DNA from: an uncultured Agathobacter sp.
GTDB lineage: Bacteria; Bacillota; Clostridia; Lachnospirales; Lachnospiraceae
DNA length: 57,657 nt
NCBI GenBank assembly: GCA_945910395.1
Contig: CAMDYX010000012.1
Location: 1-57,657, forward strand
Direction of reading: 5' to 3'
Below the pieces are notes generated by a model that saw only the letters and a program-made list of their open reading frames with translations, made no database searches and was not told the DNA's origin. Below, piece after piece: positions 27,109 to 35,782 of the stretch. Each line of letters begins with the position of its first letter. The first letter of the stretch is position 1. Both the position numbers and the translations under genes were made by a program.

Positions 27109-30100
27109 ATGGTTGATAAGTATTATAATGGTGTAATTGAACAGGTATACAGCCACGTGGGAAAGGACGAACGTAATATAGTTATGGTAAACTATAACAA
27201 CGACTTTTCCATCCGTGGCCTGGAAATGATTAAACGTTATTCGAAGGAGGAGAATAACGTTCATTTTTCCTGGCATGAATTCAGTTATGATACGGTTCCG
27301 GGGGCTTATGAACCATTTTTGGATATCATATGTACCATGTACCGCAAGTGCGTGAACGAAAGCTTCAGTGAATTCTTAAAAAAGTGTGGGGTATATTATT
27401 TACAGCAGGGAATTCTGGAATCCTATTATAATTACGGAGTCTGTGTCCGGGAGGAAGAAATTCTTCTGGATGAAGTGGAGTATGAGCAGGAAAAGATGGT
27501 GGATGCCATCTGTGGAATGCTAAAGGCCATCGCAGAGGTGGAACCCATCGTGGTTGTCATCAATCGTTTTCAGATGGCGGCAAAAAGCACCATGATGGTT
27601 GTGCAGGAGCTGTTAGAAAACCCCTGCAGAAATATCGGAATCATCCTTGGCGTCAATGAGCTTCGCATCCGAAGGGAGGGTGATGGTGCCATCTGGGAAT
27701 CGATCAAAGAGCATATCAACGATTCCAGCCAGCTTTACCACATTGGAAGCACCGGAATCCGAAGAACGGAAGATGCGGGAGATTGGCAGCAGTTTTCGGA
27801 CTTTGAAAAAGACTTCGTAAAGATTAAAAACGCAATTGAACTGATGGATTATGATCTTGCAAAACAATTTTTTGCCAGCGTGGATCACCGAATCAAGTTT
27901 GAGGACTTTGAACTGGATGACAGCATAAAGCTGTTGTTTTATACCTCCTATGCAAAAACCGCCATTCTTTTAGGGGATATGTCGAAGGCCTTAGAGCTTT
28001 TGGAGGAAGTATCCAGAATGCATATGCTGGAGCAGGAAAAATCCCTGCTCTTTGAGTGTGAATATCTTACGGCAAACTGCTATATGTATCAGGGAAAGCT
28101 TGAGAAGGCACAGAAATATGCAAAACAAGCTAAAAAAATTGCAGAAGAATGTAATAATGAGCTGGCGGTATTCCGGGCAGAGCTTTTAATGATTCAGGCC
28201 CAGATGTCCGGCTGGCACAATATCTTTTTCTGTGTTCAGGATATCCCCATCGAAGCCAGCCTGATTGAACGAATGATTCGTCATAATTACAAAAACCATT
28301 TGGCATATGTGTACATATTTGCATACGATAACCGTCCGGAGATGATTGCAAGAGCCTATCGTTCGGAGGCAGCTCTTGTGTATTTCAGCAAAGGTGTTGC
28401 CCTTGCAAAGGAAATCGGAAACGAGCACCTTGTGTACAATGCATATCAGAAAAATATCATGATGGCATCTACCAACGGTATGAATGAAATTGCCATGCTG
28501 TACCTGATTCGTTCTTATCAGTTTCTGAAGGATAAAAAACTGGATTATGAGGGAAGAAGCTATAGTGGTATCGGATATAATTTAAGCGCCCTTGGGCATA
28601 ATGAAAAGGCAGAGCAGTACTATAATGTCGCAATTGAAAAATTTTATGAAAAGCGGCAGCTCGAAGACATTGCCGAGGTGTTTTATAATCGGGCACTAAA
28701 CCGAATCATGCTTGGAAAATACGAGGCAGCAGTACACGATCTGCAGACGGCCATGAAGATCATAGAGCGACTGCATTTGAACAGTCTTCGTGTATGTAAC
28801 ATGTCGAAGCTGTATGCGCTGCTTGCCCTTTCCTATATTCTACAGGGCGACCGTTTCAACAGCGAACGGTATCTGATGAGCTGTAAACAGTTTTTAAACT
28901 ACATTATCGAGAAGGAAAAGGATTCGGAAAACTCAGAAATCATTCATGATTATGCAAAGAGCGACGATGACCTGTTCCTGTATGCCTTTTCATCCGCCCT
29001 GTTTGCCTGGACGGAGAGCGATATGGAAAAGGCATTTACCGAGTATGAAGAAGCAGAAAAGTATTTTGCCAATGCGGAAGGAAACCAGTACTATGTGCAT
29101 GAGATATACCGAAGAAAGCGCATGGAGCTGTATGAGTGCATGGGCAGAATGGAGTTGTACGAGCAGGAACGCCTGACGTTAGAGCAGCACAACGAAGTGA
29201 GTGTGCAGATTAAAAACAGTGTATCCATGGAAAGCATAAAGGAACTGGAGCTGGATGAAGGCAGTACCTGCTGCAGGATAACGGAAGCCCAGATCGATGA
29301 GCTGGCAAAGCAGGAGGGACTGGCAAAGGATTATCAGACCAGTAAAAAACAGATGGAGTTTATTTCCTCCTGGCAGAAAATTATTGATGTCAGCGGAACC
29401 GGCATAGAAGAGATGGTTCAGAACGCCATGACAGCGTTTATCAATCATTTCAGTGTGGATAAGGTGCTTTATGTGTGGTATGCAGGAGAGCATCCGAGAA
29501 CCCTCTATAATGATACCGGAGTCACCATTGATGATGAGATATTAAAGAAGCTTGAATCCATCATGAAGGAAAACTCTCAGGGCTTTGCGACTTCGAAAGT
29601 AAGTGACAGCTTTTTGGACCATATGGATGTCATCGACTTGTTTGATGCCAATGATGTCTGCTCCTTTGTTGCAGTTCCGTTTTATAAAAATGAAAAGCTC
29701 ACCAGCTTACTGATTACCTATGTGCAGATGAAGGATAACTGGCATTCCTCCATTGACCGGTATATGCTAAACGATGATGACAGGAAGATCTATCAGCTGT
29801 TATTCCGGGAGATGAATTACTCCATCAAGCGTATGGAGGCAAATAAAAAGATTATCGAAATGAATCATAAGCTTCAGGCCGTTGCGGTAACGGACCTGCT
29901 TACCGGAATCTATAACCGAACCGGATTATATGAAGAGATTCACCGGATGGCAGAGGTGTGGAAAAAGGAAAACAAGGCTCATCCACTGGGACTGATGTTT
30001 ATCGATCTGGATAATTTTAAAAAGTACAACGATACCTTCGGACATGATGTAGGAGATCTGATCTTAAAAGAAATGGCGGCGGTCTTTACCGGTGTAGTGG

Positions 30101-30420
30101 AAGACAAGGGCTTTGTAAGCCGCTATGGTGGAGATGAATATATTATCCTGCTTAATACCGAAGACCGGGAGGAGCTGGAGGATATCGCAAAAGAGATCTA
30201 CAGACGCATCGACACCAGTGAAGGCTTCCGGGAATCCATAGAGAAGTATATGGGCCGGGAAATTGAAGTACAGAAGGAAAACCGGATTACCTGCTCCATT
30301 GGAATTGCCATGGCATCCGACGTAAAATCAGAGGACGAGGTTACAGAAATGATTAAGCTTGCGGATGACAGACTATACTCCGTAAAAACGTCAGTAAAAG
30401 GACGCTATGCATTTATATGA
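27109..30420 (+). CDS. Large TPR-GAF-like-GGDEF protein (probable diguanylate cyclase)
   Basis: A 1103-residue soluble protein. Residues ~1-210 look like a STAND/AAA-type ATPase core without a recognisable P-loop (a Walker-B-like VVVINRFQMA strand remains). Residues ~230-700 are helical TPR-like repeats (AKQFFASVDHRI, LEKAQKYAKQAKKIAEE, GHNEKAEQYYNVAIEKF). Residues ~760-900 resemble a GAF-type sensor. The C-terminal GGDEF domain has the intact active site YGGDEY near 1006-1011, without an RxxD inhibitory site. It should make cyclic-di-GMP. It overlaps cca by 4 nt. Confidence 0.87.
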   Translation: MVDKYYNGVIEQVYSHVGKDERNIVMVNYNNDFSIRGLEMIKRYSKEENNVHFSWHEFSYDTVPGAYEPFLDIICTMYRKCVNESFSEFLKKCGVYYLQQGILESYYNYGVCVREEEILLDEVEYEQEKMVDAICGMLKAIAEVEPIVVVINRFQMAAKSTMMVVQELLENPCRNIGIILGVNELRIRREGDGAIWESIKEHINDSSQLYHIGSTGIRRTEDAGDWQQFSDFEKDFVKIKNAIELMDYDLAKQFFASVDHRIKFEDFELDDSIKLLFYTSYAKTAILLGDMSKALELLEEVSRMHMLEQEKSLLFECEYLTANCYMYQGKLEKAQKYAKQAKKIAEECNNELAVFRAELLMIQAQMSGWHNIFFCVQDIPIEASLIERMIRHNYKNHLAYVYIFAYDNRPEMIARAYRSEAALVYFSKGVALAKEIGNEHLVYNAYQKNIMMASTNGMNEIAMLYLIRSYQFLKDKKLDYEGRSYSGIGYNLSALGHNEKAEQYYNVAIEKFYEKRQLEDIAEVFYNRALNRIMLGKYEAAVHDLQTAMKIIERLHLNSLRVCNMSKLYALLALSYILQGDRFNSERYLMSCKQFLNYIIEKEKDSENSEIIHDYAKSDDDLFLYAFSSALFAWTESDMEKAFTEYEEAEKYFANAEGNQYYVHEIYRRKRMELYECMGRMELYEQERLTLEQHNEVSVQIKNSVSMESIKELELDEGSTCCRITEAQIDELAKQEGLAKDYQTSKKQMEFISSWQKIIDVSGTGIEEMVQNAMTAFINHFSVDKVLYVWYAGEHPRTLYNDTGVTIDDEILKKLESIMKENSQGFATSKVSDSFLDHMDVIDLFDANDVCSFVAVPFYKNEKLTSLLITYVQMKDNWHSSIDRYMLNDDDRKIYQLLFREMNYSIKRMEANKKIIEMNHKLQAVAVTDLLTGIYNRTGLYEEIHRMAEVWKKENKAHPLGLMFIDLDNFKKYNDTFGHDVGDLILKEMAAVFTGVVEDKGFVSRYGGDEYIILLNTEDREELEDIAKEIYRRIDTSEGFRESIEKYMGREIEVQKENRITCSIGIAMASDVKSEDEVTEMIKLADDRLYSVKTSVKGRYAFI

Positions 30421-31757
30421 GAATTGAATTACCGGAACATGTAAAGAAAATAATATACGGATTGGAAGCTGCTGGCTTTGAAGCCTATGCAGTAGGCGGC
30501 TGTGTGAGGGATTCCATACTGAGCAGAAGGCCACAGGACTGGGATATCACAACCTCGGCAAGGCCGGAGGAGGTTAAGGCGCTTTTTCCCCATACCATTG
30601 ATACCGGAATCGCCCACGGAACGGTAACCATCATGATGGACCACATGGGATATGAGGTTACCACCTATCGGATTGACGGGGAGTATGAAGACTCCCGGCA
30701 TCCGAAGGAGGTCATCTTTACCGGAGAGCTTGTAAAGGATTTACAGCGCCGGGATTTTACCATTAACGCCATGGCCTATAATGAAGAGAAAGGCCTTGTG
30801 GACGCTTTTGACGGAATGGGCGATTTAAAGCGGGGCATCATCCGCTGCGTTGGAAATCCCATAGAACGCTTTACAGAGGATGCGCTTCGCATGCTTAGGG
30901 CAGTACGCTTTGCAGCACAGCTGGGATTTACCATTGAAGAGACCACAAAAAATGCCATTGCAAAGCTGGCGTCTTCCATCGAAAAAGTCAGCGCAGAGCG
31001 CATTCAGACGGAGCTGATAAAGCTTCTGGTATCAGGACACCCGGAGGAACTGAAAACAGCATATGAGCTTTCCCTTACCAAAGTTTTTCTGCCGGAGTTT
31101 GACGTGATGATGGAAACAGCTCAGAAGAATAAGCATCATTGCTATACGGTGGGACAGCATACCATTGTTGCTCTCTGCAATGTCAGACAGGATAAAGTTC
31201 TTCGCCTTGCAATCCTGCTTCATGATGTGGCAAAGCCCTGCTGTATTACCACAGACGAAAAGGGGCAGAACCATTTTAAAGGGCATCCTGCTGTTGGCGC
31301 TAAGATGACCAGGGACATCCTAAAGCGTTTAAAGTTTGATAATGACACGATAGACAGGGTCTGTGTACTGGTGGAGAACCATGATGAGCGGCCAATGCTT
31401 ACGGAAAGGAATGTAAGACGTGCGGTCAATCGTGTGGGAACAGAGCTTTTTCCGTTGCTTTTGGAAGTAAAGGAAGCGGATACTTTAGCCCAGAGCGACT
31501 ACAGGCGGGAAGAAAAATTAAGCTATATCAAAGAGTACCGGGAACTTTTCGAGAAAGTGATCCGGGAGGAGCAGTGCGTAAAAAAATCCGATATGAACAT
31601 CAAAGGAAAGGATCTGATCGCACTGGGAATGAAGCCGGGAAAAGATCTGGGAACGGTGTTGGATCAGCTGTTTGAGCTGGTTCTGGAAGACCCCCGGAAA
31701 AATACAAAGGAAAACTTAATAGAAGAGGCACATAAATTAATCACCCCTTTCATATGA
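30417..31757 (+). CDS. cca: CCA tRNA nucleotidyltransferase with HD domain
   Basis: Adds or repairs the 3' CCA end of tRNAs, or one part of it. It has 446 residues. The nucleotidyltransferase head has GGCVRDSIL, the catalytic DWDIT (D-x-D), RRDFTINAM and the ERFTEDALRMLRAVRFA helix. A C-terminal HD domain carries LLHDVAKP and HPAVGAKM. I cannot decide between a full CCA enzyme and an A- or CC-adding enzyme. The start overlaps the preceding stop (ATGA). The 3' end forms the ascending arm of the hairpin at 31744. Confidence 0.93.
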   Translation: MRIELPEHVKKIIYGLEAAGFEAYAVGGCVRDSILSRRPQDWDITTSARPEEVKALFPHTIDTGIAHGTVTIMMDHMGYEVTTYRIDGEYEDSRHPKEVIFTGELVKDLQRRDFTINAMAYNEEKGLVDAFDGMGDLKRGIIRCVGNPIERFTEDALRMLRAVRFAAQLGFTIEETTKNAIAKLASSIEKVSAERIQTELIKLLVSGHPEELKTAYELSLTKVFLPEFDVMMETAQKNKHHCYTVGQHTIVALCNVRQDKVLRLAILLHDVAKPCCITTDEKGQNHFKGHPAVGAKMTRDILKRLKFDNDTIDRVCVLVENHDERPMLTERNVRRAVNRVGTELFPLLLEVKEADTLAQSDYRREEKLSYIKEYRELFEKVIREEQCVKKSDMNIKGKDLIALGMKPGKDLGTVLDQLFELVLEDPRKNTKENLIEEAHKLITPFI

Positions 31758-31793
31758 TAAATAGACAAACAGGTCATATGGAGGGGATTTTTT
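31744..31793 (+). terminator. Terminator-like hairpin whose 3' arm holds the next gene's ribosome binding site
   Basis: CCCCT-TTCATATG (31744-31756, inside the end of cca) pairs with CATATGGAGGGG (31775-31786) with one bulged base and one G-U pair, then ATTTTTT. The GGAGGGG is the ribosome binding site of the TTG start at 31792, and the start codon is part of the T run. Confidence 0.75.
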
Positions 31794-32763
31794 GTATATT
31801 CAGCCGGAAACCATAGTAGAACAATACGAGCTGTCAGTAAGCCAGATTACAAAGGGCAGGGGTACATATATTTGCAAAACAGAGGGGAAGGATATGGTGC
31901 TTGTGCCGTTTCGGGGCTCCAATGAACGGGCGGAATTTTTAAAGAGTGTCATGGAATACCTCTGTGAAAACCACATTATTGTTGAAAAAATTTATCGTAC
32001 AAAAGATGGCTCTGCGGTTGCACAGGATGAGCTGGGGGGAAAATATATCTTAAAGGAAATGTTTTCGGGAACGGAATGCAATATTAAGAATGTAGGGGAT
32101 ATCAGGGAAGCGGTGACGCAGCTGGCTTTTTTGCATGCGGCACTGTTTTCCTGTCCACTTCAGGTTCCGCAGTTTATGAAACAGGAGAAGGAGACTCTGC
32201 TATCCACCTATGAGAAGCATGACCGGGAGCTGATTAAGGTGAAAAACTATATTAAAAACAAAAAGAAAAAGAATGAATTTGAAAGGAAATTTCAGGAACA
32301 CTATCCAAGGTTCATAAAGATGGCCAATCAATCCGTGCAGCTTCTGGAAAAAAAACAGACGGATGGTTTTGCTTTAAACCACGGAGATTTCAATCAGCAT
32401 AATGTAATCAAAACCCCGGAGGGCTATCGAATCATACATCTGGAAAACTTAAGCTTTGGCATAGCGGTAAATGATCTGGTAAATTTTCTCCGCAAAACCA
32501 TGGAAAAAAACAACTGGGATGAAAAGCTGGGGCTTACTATGCTAAAATGGTATGAGGAAGTGCTTCCGCTTTCGAAGGAGGATTACACACTGGTCTATAC
32601 CTTATTACTTTTTCCGGAAAAGTTCTGGAAGATTGCAAACCATTATTACAATTCCCATAAGGCATGGCTGTCTGGCAGAGATATAGAGAAGCTGGATAAG
32701 GTGATTGAACAGGAGACCGCAAGAATTTCCTTTTTGGAAAAATTGTTTTCTTTTATTGCGTAA
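31792..32763 (+). CDS. CotS/YutH-like spore coat kinase-fold protein
   Basis: A 323-residue protein of the aminoglycoside phosphotransferase fold, similar to CotS-family spore coat proteins. The Brenner-type motif HGDFNQHNV is at 197-205. The Mg-binding Asp that should follow in I-D-F/W is replaced (RIIHLENLSFG, ~213-222), and no clear N-terminal VLK lysine is visible, so it may be a pseudokinase. The TTG start at 31792 has GGAGGGG 5 nt upstream, embedded in a hairpin. Assignment to spore coat rests on family similarity. It is followed closely by a PEGA lipoprotein. Confidence 0.7.
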   Translation: MYIQPETIVEQYELSVSQITKGRGTYICKTEGKDMVLVPFRGSNERAEFLKSVMEYLCENHIIVEKIYRTKDGSAVAQDELGGKYILKEMFSGTECNIKNVGDIREAVTQLAFLHAALFSCPLQVPQFMKQEKETLLSTYEKHDRELIKVKNYIKNKKKKNEFERKFQEHYPRFIKMANQSVQLLEKKQTDGFALNHGDFNQHNVIKTPEGYRIIHLENLSFGIAVNDLVNFLRKTMEKNNWDEKLGLTMLKWYEEVLPLSKEDYTLVYTLLLFPEKFWKIANHYYNSHKAWLSGRDIEKLDKVIEQETARISFLEKLFSFIA

Positions 32764-32780
32764 TCCATTATACTTAAGGC

Positions 32781-34001
32781 ATGAGAACGAATAGAAAAAA
32801 ACGGTTAATTGTATATATGATAGGAGGACTGATGCTTCTTCTAGTGGGCTGCGGCTCAAAGGATGCATCGAAAGAGGGAAGCACCATCTATTACTACCCA
32901 AAGGATACACAGGAAGCAGAGAGTAAAACGCAGGAAGAACGGGAACTGTATGTCATTGCTTCTATGGATACGGCCTCGGAAGAAATACGCTTGTACCGGT
33001 ATGCGAACCAAATGGCGTATCAGTACCATTATACTCTGGATACGGTTTTTCTGGACCGCTATGGAAATTATTACAGTGCAGCAAACTTCGTGCCCGGAAA
33101 GGTGATCTACATTGATCAGGTGGATGAAGAGGGCTGTATAGGAAAAATCCAGATAGCGGACAGCGTGTGGGAATACACCGAGGTGGAGAAGTTTTCCGTG
33201 GACGAGGAACGGGGGATCTTCTATATCGCAGATACCAAGTATGATTATGATGACCAGCTGCAGGTGTTCTCGGACCAGAGCCAGTTGAAATTGTCGGAGC
33301 TGACCGAAAATGATATTTTGACGGTCATTGGAAAAGATAAAAAAATTTTGTCCATTCTGGTTACCACCGGTCACGGGAAGCTAAAGCTTTTGAATACCGA
33401 ATTGTTTGAGGGCAGCTATCTGCAGCTGGACACCAGTATTTTTGCCATGATAACCAGCAATATGTCCATGGAGCTTCCGGAAGGGGATTATACGCTTTCT
33501 GTGGCAAATGACGGCTGGGGTGGTCTCACCGAAATCTCAATCCAGAGAGGGAAGACCACCGAGGTGGATCTGGATACCTTAAAGGGGGAAGGTCCGCAAT
33601 ACGGCAATATCCTGTTTCTGGTGGACTTAGAGGATGCTGTTGTCCGGGTCGATGGGGAGAAGGTTAATACGGGACTTCCCGTAAAGCTTCGTTATGGCTG
33701 GCATTCCCTGGTGGTTTCCTCATCGGTGTACGAAGACTGGTCGAAAAAGCTGTATGTGAATTCGAAGGAGGCTACCATATCCATTGAACTGGACGACGGA
33801 AGCCTTGAGCGGACTGACAAGACAGATAGCGGGGCAAAGACAGAAGAGACAGAGAGTGAGACGGAGACTGCTTCGGAAACAGAGAAGAAAAACAGCCAGA
33901 AGGACTCAGAGACCAAAGAAAATTCATCCGAAGGATTGACGACGGAGGACGTGATGGAAGAATATTTGTCAACATTGACAGAATTGCTGGATTCATTATA
34001 G
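32781..34001 (+). CDS. PEGA-domain lipoprotein
   Basis: A 406-residue lipoprotein. The positively charged n-region (RTNRKKR), a hydrophobic stretch and a LVGC lipobox give a mature Cys near residue 24. The middle is beta-rich. A PEGA domain lies near 285-335 (VRVDGEKVNTGLPVKLRYGWHSLVVSS...KKLYVNSKEATISIEL). The last ~60 residues are low-complexity Glu/Thr/Ser, probably an extended tail, and the protein ends in a short amphipathic helix. Function is unknown; it is probably an envelope or spore-surface protein. It follows the CotS-like gene by 17 nt with a weak AAGG. Confidence 0.75.
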   Translation: MRTNRKKRLIVYMIGGLMLLLVGCGSKDASKEGSTIYYYPKDTQEAESKTQEERELYVIASMDTASEEIRLYRYANQMAYQYHYTLDTVFLDRYGNYYSAANFVPGKVIYIDQVDEEGCIGKIQIADSVWEYTEVEKFSVDEERGIFYIADTKYDYDDQLQVFSDQSQLKLSELTENDILTVIGKDKKILSILVTTGHGKLKLLNTELFEGSYLQLDTSIFAMITSNMSMELPEGDYTLSVANDGWGGLTEISIQRGKTTEVDLDTLKGEGPQYGNILFLVDLEDAVVRVDGEKVNTGLPVKLRYGWHSLVVSSSVYEDWSKKLYVNSKEATISIELDDGSLERTDKTDSGAKTEETESETETASETEKKNSQKDSETKENSSEGLTTEDVMEEYLSTLTELLDSL

Positions 34002-34029
34002 TTAAAATACCAAAAATCCTTGATTTTCC

Positions 34030-34058
34030 TTGACAACATAAGGAAAAACAAGTATATA
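34030..34058 (+). promoter_or_regulatory. Sigma-A promoter of hupB
   Basis: TTGACA at 34030-34035, a 17-bp spacer, then TATATA at 34053-34058. An overlapping TATAAT at 34057 has a 21-bp spacing. It lies 72 nt before the HU start. Confidence 0.75.
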
Positions 34059-34130
34059 TAATGATGTAGATAATTCAAGAAAACAACTCGAATTATTATT
34101 TATATGAATCCAGAGGAGGAATTTATAATC

Positions 34131-34403
34131 ATGAACAAAGCAGAGTTAGTTGCAGCAGTTGCAGAGAAGGCAGGACTTTCTAAGAAGGATGCAGAGGCTT
34201 CTGTAAAGGCTTTTACCGACGTAATCGCTGAGGAATTAAAGAAAGGTGAGAAGGTTACATTAGTTGGATTTGGTACTTTCGAAGTATCTGAGAGAGCAGC
34301 TAGAACCGGACGTAACCCACAGACCGGAGCAGAGATGAAGATCGCAGCTTCTAAGGCTCCTAAGTTCAAAGCTGGTAAGGCTTTAAAAGACTCTATCAAC
34401 TAA
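34131..34403 (+). CDS. hupB: DNA-binding protein HU
   Basis: A 90-residue nucleoid protein of standard length, beginning [22 protein letters not shown]. The DNA-binding arm has [15 protein letters not shown] with the intercalating Pro. The ATG at 34131 is preferred over an in-frame ATG at 34104 because GAGGAGG sits between them, about 10 nt before 34131. It has its own promoter and terminator. It is placed just before rqcP-yabP, as in other Clostridia. Confidence 0.96.
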   Translation: MNKAELVAAVAEKAGLSKKDAEASVKAFTDVIAEELKKGEKVTLVGFGTFEVSERAARTGRNPQTGAEMKIAASKAPKFKAGKALKDSIN

Positions 34404-34426
34404 TCTAGACAGATAAGGATAGTAAC

Positions 34427-34461
34427 GGACCTGGCAAGCAAGCTTGTTAGGTCCATTTTTT
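34427..34461 (+). terminator. Rho-independent terminator of hupB
   Basis: GGACCT..CAAGC (34427-34438) pairs with GCTTG..AGGTCC (34442-34454), followed by ATTTTTT. It limits readthrough into rqcP. Confidence 0.85.
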
Positions 34462-34491
34462 ATCATATAACAGAGTAATTTGGGAGGAAAT

Positions 34492-34734
34492 ATGAGACTG
34501 GACAAATTTTTAAAGGTCTCCCGACTGATCAAGAGGCGTACCGTCGCCAACGAAGCCTGTGATGCCGGACGTGTCATGGTAAACGGAAAGCCGGCAAAGG
34601 CATCCGTAAACGTAAAGGTGGGAGATGAAATAGAAATTCTTTTTGGACAAAAATCGGTAAAGGTGCGGGTTCTCGACATTGTTGAGACCACGAAAAAGGA
34701 CGAAGCAAAAGATTTATTCGAATATATATCATAA
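34492..34734 (+). CDS. rqcP: S4-domain ribosome-associated quality-control factor RqcP (YabO)
   Basis: An 80-residue protein, nearly all S4 RNA-binding domain: MRLDKFLKVSRLIKRRTVANEACDAGRVMVNGKPAK. In Bacillus this protein works with RqcH in C-terminal alanine tailing on stalled 50S subunits. ATG 34492 follows GGGAGG by 5 nt; a TTG at 34480 in frame is less likely. It is followed by yabP, the conserved order. Confidence 0.9.
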   Translation: MRLDKFLKVSRLIKRRTVANEACDAGRVMVNGKPAKASVNVKVGDEIEILFGQKSVKVRVLDIVETTKKDEAKDLFEYIS

Positions 34735-34737
34735 AGT

Positions 34738-34782
34738 AACGGACTCTCTAATAAGATGATAAAAAAGGGGGTCTGTTTTTTT
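34738..34782 (+). terminator. Terminator-like hairpin whose 3' arm holds the yabP ribosome binding site
   Basis: AACGGACTCTCT (34738-34749) pairs with AGGGGGTCTGTT (34766-34777) through 12 pairs, three of them G-U, with a 16-nt loop, followed by the rest of the T7 run. The GGGGG is the only ribosome binding site for ATG 34783, which directly follows the T run. Confidence 0.65.
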
Positions 34783-35070
34783 ATGGAAGAAAAAGTAATT
34801 GCGCAAAAGTCGCACAGAGCGTTATTAAATAATCGGAAAAGCGGAAGCTTTACCGGCGTTTTGGATGTGCTGTCCTTTGATCTTTCGGAAATTTTATTGG
34901 AGACGGAAATGGGAATGCTTCATATCAAAGGAAAGGATCTTCATGTGAATCGGCTAAACTTGGAAAAGGGTGAAGTGGACCTGACAGGACAGATTAACAG
35001 TATGGAGTATTCGGAGATTGGAAAGGTAAAAGAATCAGGGGAAGGTTTCTGGGGGAAGATGTTTAAGTAA
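34783..35070 (+). CDS. yabP: Sporulation protein YabP
   Basis: A 95-residue protein of the YabP/YqfC family. The core is TGVLDVLSFDLSEILLETEMGMLHIKGKDLHVNRLNLEKGEVDLTG, and the GFWGKMFK C-terminus is typical. In Bacillus yabP is made in the mother cell under sigma-E. I take ATG 34783; an in-frame ATG at 34756 lies in the hairpin loop and lacks a ribosome binding site. It overlaps yabQ by 1 nt. Confidence 0.9.
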   Translation: MEEKVIAQKSHRALLNNRKSGSFTGVLDVLSFDLSEILLETEMGMLHIKGKDLHVNRLNLEKGEVDLTGQINSMEYSEIGKVKESGEGFWGKMFK

Positions 35071-35414
35071 TGCAGGTTGATGCAAACATAATGGAAGAGA
35101 TTAAGATATTCCTCCAGGCGATTGGACTGGGGGGAATCATGTCCATTGTCTATGATGTGATTCGCTTGACCAGGAGAATACTTCCGAGAGGGTTGGTGTG
35201 GATTTCAATAGAGGATGTTTGCTTTTGGTTGTTTTTTGGCCTTCTGTTTTGGAATATGACCTATTGCTATATGGACGGAGAGCTTCGCTTTTACGTCATC
35301 CTATCGATTCTTCTTGGAGTGGTAATATATTACAGTATAAAAAAGACATTGAAAAAGAGGATGAAACTGGCTACAATGAAATGGAAGGAACGTTTTCATA
35401 AGAAAGGGGAATAA
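35070..35414 (+). CDS. yabQ: Spore cortex protein YabQ
   Basis: A 114-residue membrane protein. An N-terminal helix (IKIFLQAIGLGGIMSIVYDVIRLTRR) is characteristic of YabQ. Two further hydrophobic spans follow at ~45-64 and ~70-88, and the tail is basic. In Bacillus it is needed for cortex assembly in the forespore outer membrane. The TAATG overlap with yabP implies coupling. It is followed by ftsB after 1 nt. Confidence 0.88.
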   Translation: MQVDANIMEEIKIFLQAIGLGGIMSIVYDVIRLTRRILPRGLVWISIEDVCFWLFFGLLFWNMTYCYMDGELRFYVILSILLGVVIYYSIKKTLKKRMKLATMKWKERFHKKGE

Positions 35415-35415
35415 C

Positions 35416-35712
35416 GTGAGCTCCAGAAGGAAAAAAAGGCGAAACGCCGGTACGGTAAGTATAGGAATCATTGTTCTTGCATTTCTTGCAATTATGTCCG
35501 TACAGATTGTAAAGCTAAAGCAGAAAGTGGATCTTCAGAATGAACAGATTGAAGAATGGAACGAAAAACTGGCAGCGGAATCCGAGCGGGGCGAGGAGAT
35601 CAAGCAGTTAGAGGAATCCATGCAGGATACACAGTTTATAGAGGACCAGGCCAAGAGTAAATTGGGGCTGGTCTATGATAATGAGATCATATTTAAGGAA
35701 AAAGAAGATTAG
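35416..35712 (+). CDS. FtsB/DivIC-like septum formation initiator
   Basis: A 98-residue bitopic membrane protein. A basic N-terminus (SSRRKKRRN) precedes one TM helix (~13-31), then a Leu/Glu-rich coiled coil and a conserved end (IEDQAKSKLGLVYDNEIIF) typical of FtsB/DivIC. It works with FtsL and DivIB/FtsQ in the divisome. The GTG start has AAGGGG about 10 nt upstream. Position between yabQ and spoIIE matches divIC in Bacillus. Confidence 0.9.
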   Translation: MSSRRKKRRNAGTVSIGIIVLAFLAIMSVQIVKLKQKVDLQNEQIEEWNEKLAAESERGEEIKQLEESMQDTQFIEDQAKSKLGLVYDNEIIFKEKED

Positions 35713-35745
35713 GGGATGTAAACCTCTTAATCTTCTCTTTTTTTA
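35703..35745 (+). terminator. Rho-independent terminator after ftsB
   Basis: AGAAGATTA (35703-35711), overlapping the ftsB stop, pairs with TAATCTTCT (35728-35736), with inner GG/CC pairs, followed by a T-rich run to 35745. It separates the yab operon from spoIIE. Confidence 0.85.
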
Positions 35746-35782
35746 TTTTGCCGTCGAAATGTTTTTTTTTTCTGGTAATTAT

